Below, in pieces: positions 34,178 to 49,100 of a DNA stretch of 64,000 nt (position 1 is its first letter; each line of letters begins with the position of its first letter). The position numbers were made by a program, and so were the translations under genes. The notes beneath the pieces are model-generated. The model ran no database searches, had not been told where the DNA came from, and saw only the letters and a list, made by a program, of their open reading frames with translations. Origin of the DNA: Gymnothorax reevesii (Eukaryota; Chordata; Actinopteri; Anguilliformes; Muraenidae); NCBI GenBank assembly GCA_029721435.1, contig CM056584.1, positions 9,072,395-9,136,394 on the forward strand, in the 5' to 3' direction.

Positions 34178-37100
34178 CTAATGTGAGTGCTAATATCTGG
34201 TCATTTTCATACTGTACATGTCCTCTATGATGTTAATTGGAGATCAGATGGCATTTAAGCTTTACCCTTCTTGTATAATAAAAAAATTGAGTAATGTTAA
34301 TGTTTAAATGCTAAAGCTAACATGCTAATGCTAGCGATCTAATGTGAGTTCTAATATCTGGTCATTTTCATACTGTACGTGTCCTCTATGATGTTAATCG
34401 GAGATCAGATGGCATTTCAGCTTCACCCTTCTTGTGTAAAATGGAAATTGAGTGACATTAATGTTTTAATACTAATGCTAACATGCTAATGCTAGCGATC
34501 TAATGTGAGTGCTAATATCTGGTCATTTTCATACTGTACATGTCCTCTATGATGGGAGTATGGGATGAGATGGCATTTCTGCTTAACCCTGCTTGTGTAA
34601 AATAGAAATTGAGTGACGTTAATGTTTGAATGCTAATGCTAACATGCTAATGCTAGCGATCTAATGTGAGTGCTAATATCTGGTCATTTTCATACTGTAA
34701 GTGTCCTCTATGATGTTAGTATGATATCAGATGGCATTTCTCCTTCACCCTTCTTGTATTATAAGCAAATTGGGTAATGTTAATGTTTCAATGCTAATGC
34801 TAACATGCTGATGCTAACATGCTAATGCTAGCAATCTAATGTGAGTGCTAATACCCGGTCATTTTCATACTGTACATGTCTTCTATGATGGGAGTATGGG
34901 ATCAGATGGCATTTCAGCTTAACCCTGCTTGTGTAAAATGGAAATTGAGTGACGTTAATGTTTGAATGCTAATGCTAACATGCTTATGCTAGCGATCTAA
35001 TGTGAGTTCTAATATCTGGTCATTTTCATACCATACATGTCCTTTATGATGTTAATAGGAGATCAGATGGCATTTCAGCTTAACCCTGCTTGTGTACAAT
35101 GGAAATTTAGTGACGTTAATGTTTGAATGCTAATGCTAACATGCTAATGCTAGGGATCTAATGTGAGTGCTAATATCTGGTCATTTTCATACTGTACGTG
35201 TCCTCTATGATGGGAGTATGGGATCAGATGGCATTTCAGCTTAACCCTGCTTGTGTAAAATGGAAATTGAGTGAAGTTAATGTTTGAATACTAATGCTAA
35301 CATGCTAATGCTAGCGCTCTAATGTGAATGCTAATATGTGGTCATTTTTATACTGTACGTGTCCTCAATGATGTTAATAGGAGATCAGATGGCATTTCAG
35401 CTTAACCCTGCTTGTGTAAAATGGAAATTTAGTGACGTTAATGTTTGAATGCTAATGCTAACATGCTAATGCTAGCGATCTAATGTGAGTGCTAATATCT
35501 GGTCATTTTCATACTATACGTGTCCTTTATGATGTTACTAGGAGATCAGATGGCATTTCAGCTTAACCCTTGTGTAAAATGGAAATTGAGTGATGTTAAT
35601 GTTTAAATGCTAATGCTAACATGCTAATGCTAGCGCTTTAATGTGAGTGCTAATATCTGGTCATTTTCATACTGTACATGTCCTCTACGATGGGATTATG
35701 AGATCAGATGGCTTTTCAGCTTAACCCTGCTTGTGTAAAATGGAAATTTAATGACTTTCATGTTTGAATGCTAATGCTAACATGCTAATGCTAGCGATCT
35801 AATGTGAGTGCTAATATCTGGTCATTTTCATACTATACGTGTCCTCTATGATGTTAATAGGAGATCAGATGGCATTTCAGCTTAACCCTTCTTGTGTAAA
35901 ATGGAAATTGAGTGATGTTAATGTTTAAATGCTAATGCTAACATGCTAATGCTAGCTATCTAATGTGAGTTCTAATATCTGGTCATTTTCATACTATACG
36001 TGTCCTCTTTGATGTTAATAGGAGATCAGATGGCATTTCAGCTTAACCCTTCTTGTTTAAAATGGAAATTGAGTGATTTTAATGTTTAAATGCTAATGCT
36101 AACATGCTTAAGCTAGCGATCTAATGTGAGTGCTAATACCTGGTCATTTTCATACTGTACGTGTCCTCTATGATGAGAATATGGGATCAGATGGCATTTT
36201 AGCTTAACCCTGTTTGTGTAAAATGGAAATTGAGTGAAGTTAAAGTTTAAATGCTAATGCTAACATGCTAATGCTAGCGATCTAATGTGAGTGCTAATAT
36301 CTGGTCATTTTCATACTGTACGTGTCCTCTATGATGTTAATAGGAGATAGAATGGCATTTCAGCTTTACCCTTCTTGTATAATAAAAAAATTGAGTAATG
36401 TTAATGTTTAAATGCTAAAGCTAACATGCTAATGCTAGCGATCTAATGTGAGTTCTAATATCTGGTCATTTTCATACTGTACGTGTCCTCTATGATGTTA
36501 ATCGGAGATCAGATGGCATTTCAGCTTCACCCTTCTTGTGTAAAATGGAAATTGAGTGACATTAATGTTTTAATACTAATGCTAACATGCTAATGCTAGC
36601 GATCTAATGTGAGTGCTAATATCTGGTCATTTTCATACTGTACGTGTCCTCTATGATGGGAGTATGGGATCAGATGGCATTTCTGCTTAACCCTGCTTGT
36701 GTAAAATAGAAATTGAGTGACGTTAATGTTTGAATGCTAATGCTAACATGCTAATGCTAGCGATCTAATGTGAGTGCTAATATCTGGTCATTTTCATACT
36801 GTAAGTGTCCTCTATGATGTTAGTACGATATCAGATGGCATTTCTCTTTCACCCTTCTTGTATTATAAGCAAATTGGGTAATGTTAATGTTTCAATGCTA
36901 ATGCTAACATGCTGATGCTAACATGCTAATGCTAGCAATCTAATGTGAGTGCTAATACCTGGTCATTTTCATACTGTACATGTCTTCTATGATGGGAGTA
37001 TGGGATCAGATGGCATTTCAGCTTAACCCTGCTTGTGTAAAATGGAAATTGAGTGACGTTAATGTTTGAATGCTAATGCTAACATGCTAATGCTAGCGAT

Positions 37101-37916
37101 CTAATGTGAGTGCTAATATCTGGTCATTTTAATACTGTAAGTGTCCTCTATGATGTTAGTATGAGATCAGATGGCATTTCAGCTTCACCCTTCTTGTATT
37201 ATAAGCAAATTGGGTAATGTTAATGTTTCAATGCTAATGCTAACATGCTGATGCTAACATGCTAATGCTAGCGATCTAATGTGAGTGCTAATATCTGGTC
37301 ATTTTCATACTATACGTGTCCTTTATGATGTTAATAGGAGATCAGATGGCATTTCAGCTTAACCCTTGTGTAAAATGGAAATTGAGTGATGTTAATGTTT
37401 AAATGCTAATGCTAACATGCTAATGCTAGCGCTCTAATGTGAGTGCTAATATCTGGTCATTTTCATACTGTACATGTCCTCTATGATGGGATTATGAGAT
37501 CAGATGGCTTTTCAGCTTAACCCTGCTTGTGTAAAATGGAAATTTAATGACTTTCATGTTTGAATGCTAATGCTAACATGCTAATGCTAGCGATCTAATG
37601 TGAGTGCTAATATCTGGTCATTTTCATACTATACGTGTCCTCTATGATGTTAATAGGAGATCGGATGGCATTTCAGCTTAACCCTTCTTGTGTAAAATAG
37701 AAATTGAGTGATGTTAATGTTTAAATGCTAATGCTAACATGCTAATGCTAGCGATCTAATGTGAGTGCTAATATCTGGTCATTTTCATACTGTAGATGTC
37801 CTCTATGATGTTAATAGGAGATCAGATGGCATTTCAGCTTTACCCTTCTTGTATAATAAAAAAATTGAGTAATGTTAATGTTTAAATGCTAATGCTAACA
37901 TGCTAATGCTAGAGAT

Positions 37917-38077
37917 CTAATGTCAGTTCTAATATCTGGTCATTTCCATACTCTACCTGTCCTCTATGATGTGAATAGGAGATCAGATGGCATTTCAGCT
38001 TAACCCTACTTGTGTAAAATGGAAATTGAGTGACATTAATGTTTTAATACTAATGCTAACATACTAATGCTAGCGAT
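37917..38077 (+). repeat. Monomer type U exemplar
   Basis: Diagnostic: gctagagatct before the anchor (gctagc palindrome lost), ctaatgtcagttctaat, catttccatactctacctg, gatgtgaatagg, aaccctacttgtg and gacattaatgttttaatac. Other copies are at 42461, 47166, 49270, 53814 (with gccatct and gtgagttct) and 57045. I did not see it left of 37.9 kb or right of 57.2 kb. Confidence 0.87.
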
Positions 38078-38238
38078 CTAATGTGAGTGCTAATATCTGG
38101 TCATTTTCATACGGTAAGTGTCCTCTATGATGGGAGTATGGGATCAGATGGCATTTCAGCTTAACCCTTCTTGTTTAAAATGGAAATTGAGTGATTTTAA
38201 TGTTTAAATGCTAATGCTAACATGCTAATGCTAGCTAT
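38078..38238 (+). repeat. Monomer type V exemplar
   Basis: Diagnostic: preceded by aacatactaatgc, then catacggtaagtgtcc, gggagtatggg, cccttcttgtttaaaatgg and gagtgattttaatg. It always follows U (38078, 42622, 47327, 49431, 53975, 57206). The left part is D/C-like and the right part O-like, so it is probably an old chimera. Confidence 0.85.
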
Positions 38239-38399
38239 CTAATGTGAGTGCTAATAATTGGTCATTTTCATACTATACGTGTCCTCTATGATGTTAATAG
38301 GAGATCAGATGGCATTTCAGGTTAACCCTTCTTGTGTAAAATGGAAATTGTGTGTTGTTAATGTTTAAATGCTAATGCTAACATGCTAATGCTAGCGAT
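38239..38399 (+). repeat. Monomer type W exemplar
   Basis: Diagnostic: gctatct before the anchor (gcaatct at 57367), gctaataattgg (gctaatatctgg in later copies), catactatacgtg, tttcaggttaaccc (creates gttaac) and gaaattgtgtgttgttaatg. It always follows V and precedes A. A related older form is at 9897 (caggttaaccc with gtgtgatg). Confidence 0.85.
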
Positions 38400-41300
38400 C
38401 TAATGTGAGTGCTAATATCTGGTCATTTTCATACTGTACATGTCCTCTATGATGTTAATTGGAGATCAGATGGCATTTAAGCTTTACCCTTCTTGTATAA
38501 TAAAAAAATTGAGTAATGTTAATGTTTAAATGCTAAAGCTAACATGCTAATGCTAGCGATCTAATGTGAGTTCTAATATCTGGTCATTTTCATACTGTAC
38601 GTGTCCTCTATGATGTTAATCGGAGATCAGATGGCATTTCAGCTTCACCCTTCTTGTGTAAAATGGAAATTGAGTGACATTAATGTTTTAATACTAATGC
38701 TAACATGCTAATGCTAGCGATCTAATGTGAGTGCTAATATCTGGTCATTTTTATACTGTACGTGTCCTCTATGATGGGAGTATGGGATGAGATGGCATTT
38801 CTGCTTAACCCTGCTTGTGTAAAATAGAAATTGAGTGACGTTAATGTTTGAATGCTAATGCTAACATGCTAATGCTAGCGATCTAATGTGAGTGCTAATA
38901 TCTGGTCATTTTCATACTGTAAGTGTCCTCTATGATGTTAGTATGATATCAGATGGCATTTCTCCTTCACCCTTCTTGTATTATAAGTAAATTGGGTAAT
39001 GTTAATGTTTCAATGCTAATGCTAACATGCTGATGCTAACATGCTAATGCTAGCAATCTAATGTGAGTGCTAATACCTGGTCATTTTCATACTGTACATG
39101 TCTTCTATGATGGGAGTATGGGATCAGATGGCATTTCAGCTTAACCCTGCTTGTGTAAAATGGAAATTGAGTGACGTTAATGTTTGAATGCTAATGCTAA
39201 CATGCTAATGCTAGCGATCTAATGTGAGTTCTAATATCTGGTCATTTTCATACCATACATGTACTTTATGATGTTAATAGGAGATCAGATGGCATTTCAG
39301 CTTAACCCTGCTTGTGTACAATGGAAATTTAGTGACGTTAATGTTTGAATGCTAATGCTAACATGCTAATGCTAGGGATCTAATGTGAGTGCTAATATCT
39401 GGTCATTTTCATACTGTACGTGTCCTCTATGATGGGAGTATGGGATCAGATGGCATTTCAGCTTAACCCTGCTTGTGTAAAATGGAAATTTAGTGACGTT
39501 AATGTTTGAATACTAATGCTAACATGCTAATGCTAGCGCTCTAATGTGAATGCTAATATGTGGTCATTTTTATACTGTACGTGTCCTCAATGATGTTAAT
39601 AGGAGATCAGATGGCATTTCAGCTTAACCCTGCTTGTGTAAAATGGAAATTTAGTGACGTTAATGTTTGAATGCTAATGCTAACATGCTAATGCTAGCGA
39701 TCTAATGTGAGTGCTAATATCTGGTCATTTTCATACTATACGTGTCCTTTATGATGTTAATAGGAGATCAGATGGCATTTCAGCTTAACCCTTGTGTAAA
39801 ATGGAAATTGAGTGATGTTAATGTTTAAATGCTAATGCTAACATGCTAATGCTAGCGCTCTAATGTGAGTGCTAATATCTGGTCATTTTCATACTGTACA
39901 TGTCCTCTACGATGGGATTATGAGATCAGATGGCTTTTCAGCTTAACCCTGCTTGTGTAAAATGGAAATTTAATGACTTTCATGTTTGAATGCTAATGCT
40001 AACATGCTAATGCTAGCGATCTAATGTGAGTGCTAATATCTGGTCATTTTCATACTATACGTGTCCTCTATGATGTTAATAGGAGATCAGATGGCATTTC
40101 AGCTTAACCCTTCTTGTGTAAAATGGAAATTGAGTGATGTTAATGTTTAAATGCTAATGCTAACATGCTAATGCTAGCTATCTAATGTGAGTTCTAATAT
40201 CTGGTCATTTTCATACTATACGTGTCCTCTTTGATGTTAATAGGAGATCAGATGGCATTTCAGCTTAACCCTTCTTGTTTAAAATGGAAATTGAGTGATT
40301 TTAATGTTTAAATGCTAATGCTAACATGCTAAAGCTAGCGATCTAATGTGAGTGCTAATACCTGGTCATTTTCATACTGTACGTGTCCTCTATGATGAGA
40401 ATATGGGATCAGATGGCATTTTAGCTTAACCCTGTTTGTGTAAAATGGAAATTGAGTGAAGTTAAAGTTTAAATGCTAATGCTAACATGCTAATGCTAGC
40501 GATCTAATGTGAGTGCTAATATCTGGTCATTTTCATACTGTACGTGTCCTCTATGATGTTAATAGGAGATAGAATGGCATTTCAGCTTTACCCTTCTTGT
40601 ATAATAAAAAAATTGAGTAATGTTAATGTTTAAATGCTAAAGCTAACATGCTAATGCTAGCGATCTAATGTGAGTTCTAATATCTGGTCATTTTCATACT
40701 GTACGTGTCCTCTATGATGTTAATCGGAGATCAGATGGCATTTCAGCTTCACCCTTCTTGTGTAAAATGGAAATTGAGTGACATTAATGTTTTAATACTA
40801 ATGCTAACATGCTAATGCTAGCGATCTAATGTGAGTGCTAATATCTGGTCATTTTCATACTGTACGTGTCCTCTATGATGGGAGTATGGGATCAGATGGC
40901 ATTTCTGCTTAACCCTGCTTGTGTAAAATAGAAATTGAGTGACGTTAATGTTTGAATGCTAATGCTAACATGCTAATGCTAGCGATCTAATGTGAGTGCT
41001 AATATCTGGTCATTTTCATACTGTAAGTGTCCTCTATGATGTTATTATGATATCAGATGGCATTTCTCTTTCACCCTTCTTGTATTATAAGCAAATTGGG
41101 TAATGTTAATGTTTCAATGCTAATGCTAACATGCTGATGCTAACATGCTAATGCTAGCAATCTAATGTGAGTGCTAATACCTGGTCATTTTCATACTGTA
41201 CATGTCTTCTATGATGGGAGTATGGGATCAGATGGCATTTCAGCTTAACCCTGCTTGTGTAAAATGGAAATTGAGTGACGTTAATGTTTGAATGCTAATG

Positions 41301-44300
41301 CTAACATGCTAATGCTAGCGATCTAATGTGAGTGCTAATATCTGGTCATTTTAATACTGTAAGTGTCCTCTATGATGTTAGTATGAGATCAGATGGCATT
41401 TCAGCTTCACCCTTCTTGTATTATAAGCAAATTGGGTAATGTTAATGTTTCAATGCTAATGCTAACATGCTGATGCTAACATGCTAATGCTAGCGATCTA
41501 ATGTGAGTGCTAATATCTGGTCATTTTCATACTATACGTGTCCTTTATGATGTTAATAGGAGATCAGATGGCATTTCAGCTTAACCCTTGTGTAAAATGG
41601 AAATTGAGTGATGTTAATGTTTAAATGCTAATGCTAACATGCTAATGCTAGCGCTCTAATGTGAGTGCTAATATCTGGTCATTTTCATACTGTACATGTC
41701 CTCTATGATGGGATTATGAGATCAGATGGCTTTTCAGCTTAACCCTGCTTGTGTAAAATGGAAATTTAATGACTTTCATGTTTGAATGCTAATGCTAACA
41801 TGCTAATGCTAGCGATCTAATGTGAGTGCTAATATCTGGTCATTTTCATACTATACGTGTCCTCTATGATGTTAATAGGAGATCGGATGGCATTTCAGCT
41901 TAACCCTTCTTGTGTAAAATAGAAATTGAGTGATGTTAATGTTTAAATGCTAATGCTAACATGCTAATGCTAGCTATCTAATGTGAGATCTAATATCTGG
42001 TCATTTTCATACTATACGTGTCCTCTTTGATGTTAATAGGAGATCAGATGGCATTTCAGCTTAACCCTTCTTGTTTAAAATGGAAATTGAGTGATTTTAA
42101 TGTTTAAATGCTAATGCTAACATGCTTAAGCTAGCGATCTAATGTGAGTGCTAATACCTGGTCATTTTCATACTGTACGTGTCCTCTATGATGAGAATAT
42201 GGGATCAGATGGCATTTCAGCTTAACCCTGTTTGTGTAAAATGGAAATTGAGTGAAGTTAAAGTTTAAATGCTAATGCTAACATGCTAATGCTAGCGATC
42301 TAATGTGAGTGCTAATATCTGGTCATTTTCATACTGTAGATGTCCTCTATGATGTTAATAGGAGATCAGATGGCATTTCAGCTTTACCCTTCTTGTATAA
42401 TAAAAAAATTGAGTAATGTTAATGTTTAAATGCTAATGCTAACATGCTAATGCTAGAGATCTAATGTCAGTTCTAATATCTGGTCATTTCCATACTCTAC
42501 CTGTCCTCTATGATGTGAATAGGAGATCAGATGGCATTTCAGCTTAACCCTACTTGTGTAAAATGGAAATTGAGTGACATTAATGTTTTAATACTAATGC
42601 TAACATACTAATGCTAGCGATCTAATGTGAGTGCTAATATCTGGTCATTTTCATACGGTAAGTGTCCTCTATGATGGGAGTATGGGATCAGATGGCATTT
42701 CAGCTTAACCCTTCTTGTTTAAAATGGAAATTGAGTGATTTTAATGTTTAAATGCTAATGCTAACATGCTAATGCTAGCTATCTAATGTGAGTGCTAATA
42801 ATTGGTCATTTTCATACTATACGTGTCCTCTATGATGTTAATAGGAGATCAGATGGCATTTCAGGTTAACCCTTCTTGTGTAAAATGGAAATTGTGTGTT
42901 GTTAATGTTTAAATGCTAATGCTAACATGCTAATGCTAGCGATCTAATGTGAGTGCTAATATCTGGTCATTTTCATACTGTACATGTCCTCTATGATGTT
43001 AATTGGAGATCAGATGGCATTTAAGCTTTACCCTTCTTGTATAATAAAAAAATTGAGTAATGTTAATGTTTAAATGCTAAAGCTAACATGCTAATGCTAG
43101 CGATCTAATGTGAGTTCTAATATCTGGTCATTTTCATACTGTACGTGTCCTCTATGATGTTAATCGGAGATCAGATGGCATTTCAGCTTCACCCTTCTTG
43201 TGTAAAATGGAAATTGAGTGACATTAATGTTTTAATACTAATGCTAACATGCTAATGCTAGCGATCTAATGTGAGTGCTAATATCTGGTCATTTTCATAC
43301 TGTACGTGTCCTCTATGATGGGAGTATGGGATGAGATGGCATTTCTGCTTAACCCTGCTTGTGTAAAATAGAAATTGAGTGACGTTAATGTTTGAATGCT
43401 AATGCTAACATGCTAATGCTAGCGATCTAATGTGAGTGCTAATATCTGGTCATTTTCATACTGTAAGTGTCCTCTATGATGTTAGTATGATATCAGATGG
43501 CATTTCTCCTTCACCCTTCTTGTATTATAAGCAAATTGGGTAATGTTAATGTTTCAATGCTAATGCTAACATGCTGATGCTAACATGCTAATGCTAGCAA
43601 TCTAATGTGAGTGCTAATACCTGGTCATTTTCATACTGTACATGTCTTCTATGATGGGAGTATGGGATCAGATGGCATTTCAGCTTAACCCTGCTTGTGT
43701 AAAATGGAAATTGAGTGATGTTAATGTTTGAATGCTAATGCTAACATGCTAATGCTAGCGATCTAATGTGAGTTCTAATATCTGGTCATTTTCATACCAT
43801 ACATGTCCTTTATGATGTTAATAGGAGATCAGATGGCATTTCAGCTTAACCCTGCTTGTGTACAATGGAAATTTAGTGACGTTAATGTTTGAATGCTAAT
43901 GCTAACATGCTAATGCTAGGGATCTAATGTGAGTGCTAATATCTGGTCATTTTCATACTGTACGTGTCCTCTATGATGGGAGTATGGGATCAGATGGCAT
44001 TTCAGCTTAACCCTGCTTGTGTAAAATGGAAATTGAGTGAAGTTAATGTTTGAATACTAATGCTAACATGCTAATGCTAGCGCTCTAATGTGAATGCTAA
44101 TATGTGGTCATTTTTATACTGTACGTGTCCTCAATGATGTTAATAGGAGATCAGATGGCATTTCAGCTTAACCCTGCTTGTGTAAAATGGAAATTTAGTG
44201 ACGTTAATGTTTGAATGCTAATGCTAACATGCTAATGCTAGCGATCTAATGTGAGTGCTAATATCTGGTCATTTTCATACTATACGTGTCCTTTATGATG

Positions 44301-46114
44301 TTAATAGGAGATCAGATGGCATTTCAGCTTAACCCTTGTGTAAAATGGAAATTGAGTGATGTTAATGTTTAAATGCTAATGCTAACATGCTAATGCTAGC
44401 GCTCTAATGTGAGTGCTAATATCTGGTCATTTTCATACTGTACATGTCCTCTACGATGGGATTATGAGATCAGATGGCTTTTCAGCTTAACCCTGCTTGT
44501 GTAAAATGGAAATTTAATGACTTTCATGTTTGAATGCTAATGCTAACATGCTAATGCTAGCGATCTAATGTGAGTGCTAATATCTGGTCATTTTCATACT
44601 ATACGTGTCCTCTATGATGTTAATAGGAGATCAGATGGCATTTCAGCTTAACCCTTCTTGTGTAAAATGGAAATTGAGTGATGTTAATGTTTAAATGCTA
44701 ATGCTAACATGCTAATGCTAGCTATCTAATGTGAGTTCTAATATCTGGTCATTTTCATACTATACGTGTCCTCTTTGATGTTAATAGGAGATCAGATGGC
44801 ATTTCAGCTTAACCCTTCTTGTTTAAAATGGAAATTGAGTGATTTTAATGTTTAAATGCTAATGCTAACATGCTAAAGCTAGCGATCTAATGTAAGTGCT
44901 AATACCTGGTCATTTTCATACTGTACGTGTCCTCTATGATGAGAATATGGGATCAGATGGCATTTCAGCTTAACCCTGTTTGTGTAAAATGGAAATTGAG
45001 TGAAGTTAAAGTTTAAATGCTAATGCTAACATGCTAATGCTAGCGATCTAATGTGAGTGCTAATATCTGGTCATTTTCATACTGTACATGCCCTCTATGA
45101 TGTTAATAGGAGATAGAATGGCATTTCAGCTTTACCCTTCTTGTATAATAAAAAAATTGAGTAATGTTAATGTTTAAATGCTAAAGCTAACATGCTAATG
45201 CTAGCGATCTAATGTGAGTTCTAATATCTGGTCATTTTCATACTGTACGTGTCCTCTATGATGTTAATCGGAGATCAGATGGCATTTCAGCTTCACCCTT
45301 CTTGTGTAAAATGGAAATTGAGTGACATTAATGTTTTAATACTAATGCTAACATGCTAATGCTAGCGATCTAATGTGAGTGCTAATATCTGGTCATTTTC
45401 ATACTGTACGTGTCCTCTATGATGGGAGTATGGGATCAGATGGCATTTCTGCTTAACCCTGCTTGTGTAAAATAGAAATTGAGTGACGTTAATGTTTGAA
45501 TGCTAATGCTAACATGCTAATGCTAGCGATCTAATGTGAGTGCTAATATCTGGTCATTTTCATACTGTAAGTGTCCTCTATGATGTTAGTATGATATCAG
45601 ATGGCATTTCTCCTTCACCCTTCTTGTATTATAAGCAAATTGGGTAATGTTAATGTTTCAATGCTAATGCTAACATGCTGATGCTAACATGCTAATGCTA
45701 GCAATCTAATGTGAGTGCTAATACCTGGTCATTTTCATACTGTACATGTCTTCTATGATGGGAGTATGGGATCAGATGGCATTTCAGCTTAACCCTGCTT
45801 GTGTAAAATGGAAATTGAGTGATGTTAATGTTTGAATGCTAATGCTAACATGCTAATGCTAGCGATCTAATGTGAGTTCTAATATCTGGTCATTTTCATA
45901 CCATACATGTCCTTTATGATGTTAATAGGAGATCAGATGGCATTTCAGCTTAACCCTGCTTGTGTACAATGGAAATTTAGTGACGTTAATGTTTGAATGC
46001 TAATGCTAACATGCTAATGCTAGCGATCTAATGTGAGTGCTAATATCTGGTCATTTTAATACTGTAAGTGTCCTCTATGATGTTAGTATGAGATCAGATG
46101 GCATTTCAGCTTCA

Positions 46115-49100
46115 CCCTTCTTGTATTATAAGCAAATTGGGTAATGTTAATGTTTCAATGCTAATGCTAACATGCTGATGCTAACACGCTAATGCTAGCG
46201 ATCTAATGTGAGTGCTAATATCTGGTCATTTTCATACTATACGTGTCCTTTATGATGTTAATAGGAGATCAGATGGCATTTCAGCTTAACCCTTGTGTAA
46301 AATGGAAATTGAGTGATGTTAATGTTTAAATGCTAATGCTAACATGCTAATGCTAGCGCTCTAATGTGAGTGCTAATATCTGGTCATTTTCATACTGTAC
46401 ATGTCCTCTATGATGGGATTATGAGATCAGATGGCTTTTCAGCTTAACCCTGCTTGTGTAAAATGGAAATTTAATGACTTTCATGTTTGAATGCTAATGC
46501 TAACATGCTAATGCTAGCGATCTAATGTGAGTGCTAATATCTGGTCATTTTCATACTATACGTGTCCTCTATGATGTTAATAGGAGATCGGATGGCATTT
46601 CAGCTTAACCCTTCTTGTGTAAAATAGAAATTGAGTGATGTTAATGTTTAAATGCTAATGCTAACATGCTAATGCTAGCTATCTAATGTGAGATCTAATA
46701 TCTGGTCATTTTCATACTATACGTGTCCTCTTTGATGTTAATAGGAGATCAGATGGCATTTCAGCTTAACCCTTCTTGTTTAAAATGGAAATTGAGTGAT
46801 TTTAATGTTTAAATGCTAATGCTAACATGCTAAAGCTAGCGATCTAATGTGAGTGCTAATACCTGGTCATTTTCATACTGTACGTGTCCTCTATGATGAG
46901 AATATGGGATCAGATGGCATTTCAGCTTAACCCTGTTTGTGTAAAATGGAAATTGAGTGAAGTTAAAGTTTAAATGCTAATGCTAACATGCTAATGCTAG
47001 CGATCTAATGTGAGTGCTAATATCTGGTCATTTTCATACTGTACATGTCCTCTATGATGTTAATAGGAGATCAGATGGCATTTCAGCTTTACCCTTCTTG
47101 TATAATAAAAAAATTGAGTAATGTTAATGTTTAAATGCTAATGCTAACATGCTAATGCTAGAGATCTAATGTCAGTTCTAATATCTGGTCATTTCCATAC
47201 TCTACCTGTCCTCTATGATGTGAATAGGAGATCAGATGGCATTTCAGCTTAACCCTACTTGTGTAAAATGGAAATTGAGTGACATTAATGTTTTAATACT
47301 AATGCTAACATACTAATGCTAGCGATCTAATGTGAGTGCTAATATCTGGTCATTTTCATACGGTAAGTGTCCTCTATGATGGGAGTATGGGATCAGATGG
47401 CATTTCAGCTTAACCCTTCTTGTTTAAAATGGAAATTGAGTGATTTTAATGTTTAAATGCTAATGCTAACATGCTAATGCTAGCTATCTAATGTGAGTGC
47501 TAATAATTGGTCATTTTCATACTATACGTGTCCTCTATGATGTTAATAGGAGATCAGATGGCATTTCAGGTTAACCCTTCTTGTGTAAAATGGAAATTGT
47601 GTGTTGTTAATGTTTAAATGCTAATGCTAACATGCTAATGCTAGCGATCTAATGTGAGTGCTAATATCTGGTCATTTTCATACTGTACATGTCCTCTATG
47701 ATGTTAATTGGAGATCAGATGGCATTTAAGCTTTACCCTTCTTGTATAATAAAAAAATTGAGTAATGTTAATGTTTAAATGCTAAAGCTAACATGCTAAT
47801 GCTAGCGATCTAATGTGAGTTCTAATATCTGGTCATTTTCATACTGTACGTGTCCTCTATGATGTTAATCGGAGATCAGATGGCATTTCAGCTTCACCCT
47901 TCTTGTGTAAAATGGAAATTGAGTGACATTAATGTTTTAATACTAATGCTAACATGCTAATGCTAGCGATCTAATGTGAGTGCTAATATCTGGTCATTTT
48001 CATACTGTACGTGTCCTCTATGATGGGAGTATGGGATGAGATGGCATTTCTGCTTAACCCTGCTTGTGTAAAATAGAAATTGAGTGACGTTAATGTTTGA
48101 ATGCTAATGCTAACATGCTAATGCTAGCGATCTAATGTGAGTGCTAATATCTGGTCATTTTCATACTGTAAGTGTCCTCTATGATGTTAGTATGATATCA
48201 GATGGCATTTCTCCTTCACCCTTCTTGTATTATAAGCAAATTGGGTAATGTTAATGTTTCAATGCTAATGCTAACATGCTGATGCTAACATGCTAATGCT
48301 AGCGATCTAATGTGAGTGCTAATATCTGGTCATTTTCATACTATACGTGTCCTTTATGATGTTAATAGGAGATCAGATGGCATTTCAGCTTAACCCTTGT
48401 GTAAAATGGAAATTGAGTGATGTTAATGTTTAAATGCTAATGCTAACATGCTAATGCTAGCGCTCTAATGTGAGAGCTAATATATGGTCATTTTCATACT
48501 GTACATGTCCTCTATGATGGGATTATGAGATCAGATGGCTTTTCAGCTTAACCCTGCTTGTGTAAAATGGAAATTTAATGACTTTCATGTTTGAATGCTA
48601 ATGCTAACATGCTAATGCTAGCGATCTAATGTGAGTGCTAATATCTGGTCATTTTCATACTATACGTGTCCTCTATGATGTTAATAGGAGATCGGATGGC
48701 ATTTCAGCTTAACCCTTCTTGTGTAAAATAGAAATTGAGTGATGTTAATGTTTAAATGCTAATGCTAACATGCTAATGCTAGCTATCTAATGTGAGATCT
48801 AATATCTGGTCATTTTCATACTATACGTGTCCTCTTTGATGTTAATAGGAGATCAGATGGCATTTCAGCTTAACCCTTCTTGTTTAAAATGGAAATTGAG
48901 TGATTTTAATGTTTAAATGCTAATGCTAACATGCTTAAGCTAGCGATCTAATGTGAGTGCTAATACCTGGTCATTTTCATACTGTACGTGTCCTCTATGA
49001 TGAGAATATGGGATCAGATGGCATTTCAGCTTAACCCTGTTTGTGTAAAATGGAAATTGAGTGAAGTTAAAGTTTAAATGCTAATGCTAACATGCTAATG

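Larger units (their letters stand above)
34141..41974 (+). repeat. 4222-bp HOR (26 monomers), nearly two copies
   Basis: Bases 34141-37752 align to 38363-41974 at 4222 bp. Anchors of copy 1: 34178, 34339, 34500, 34661, 34836, 34997, 35158, 35319, 35480, 35638, 35799, 35960, 36121, 36282, 36443, 36604, 36765, 36940, 37101, 37276, 37434, 37595, 37756. The copies differ more than those of the 12937- or 6001-bp pairs: gttactagg near 35533, gcgcttta near 35633, gcttaagc near 36107, agtacgatatc near 36828 against ttatgatatc near 41044, gtactttatg near 39261, and aaatttagtgacg near 39484 against aaattgagtgaag near 35262. Both carry ctctacgatggg and ggagatagaatgg, variants absent from the left third of the window. 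Confidence 0.86.
37753..48290 (+). repeat. 4544- and 4705-bp HOR units (28 and 29 monomers)
   Basis: From 37753 to about 41330 the sequence aligns at 4544 bp with 42297 to about 45874. It then aligns at 4705 bp (41330-43580 with 46035-48285), because one extra F-like monomer (45867) is present in the second copy. Anchors: 37917, 38078, 38239, 38400, 38561, 38722, 38883, 39058, 39219, 39380, 39541, 39702, 39860, 40021, 40182, 40343, 40504, 40665, 40826, 40987, 41162, 41323, 41498, 41656, 41817, 41978, 42139, 42300, 42461, 42622, 42783, 42944, 43105, 43266, 43427, 43602, 43763, 43924, 44085, 44246, 44404, 44565, 44726, 44887, 45048, 45209, 45370, 45531, 45706, 45867, 46028, 46203, 46361, 46522, 46683, 46844, 47005, 47166. 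The 4544-bp unit equals the 4222-bp unit plus two monomers. Confidence 0.85.
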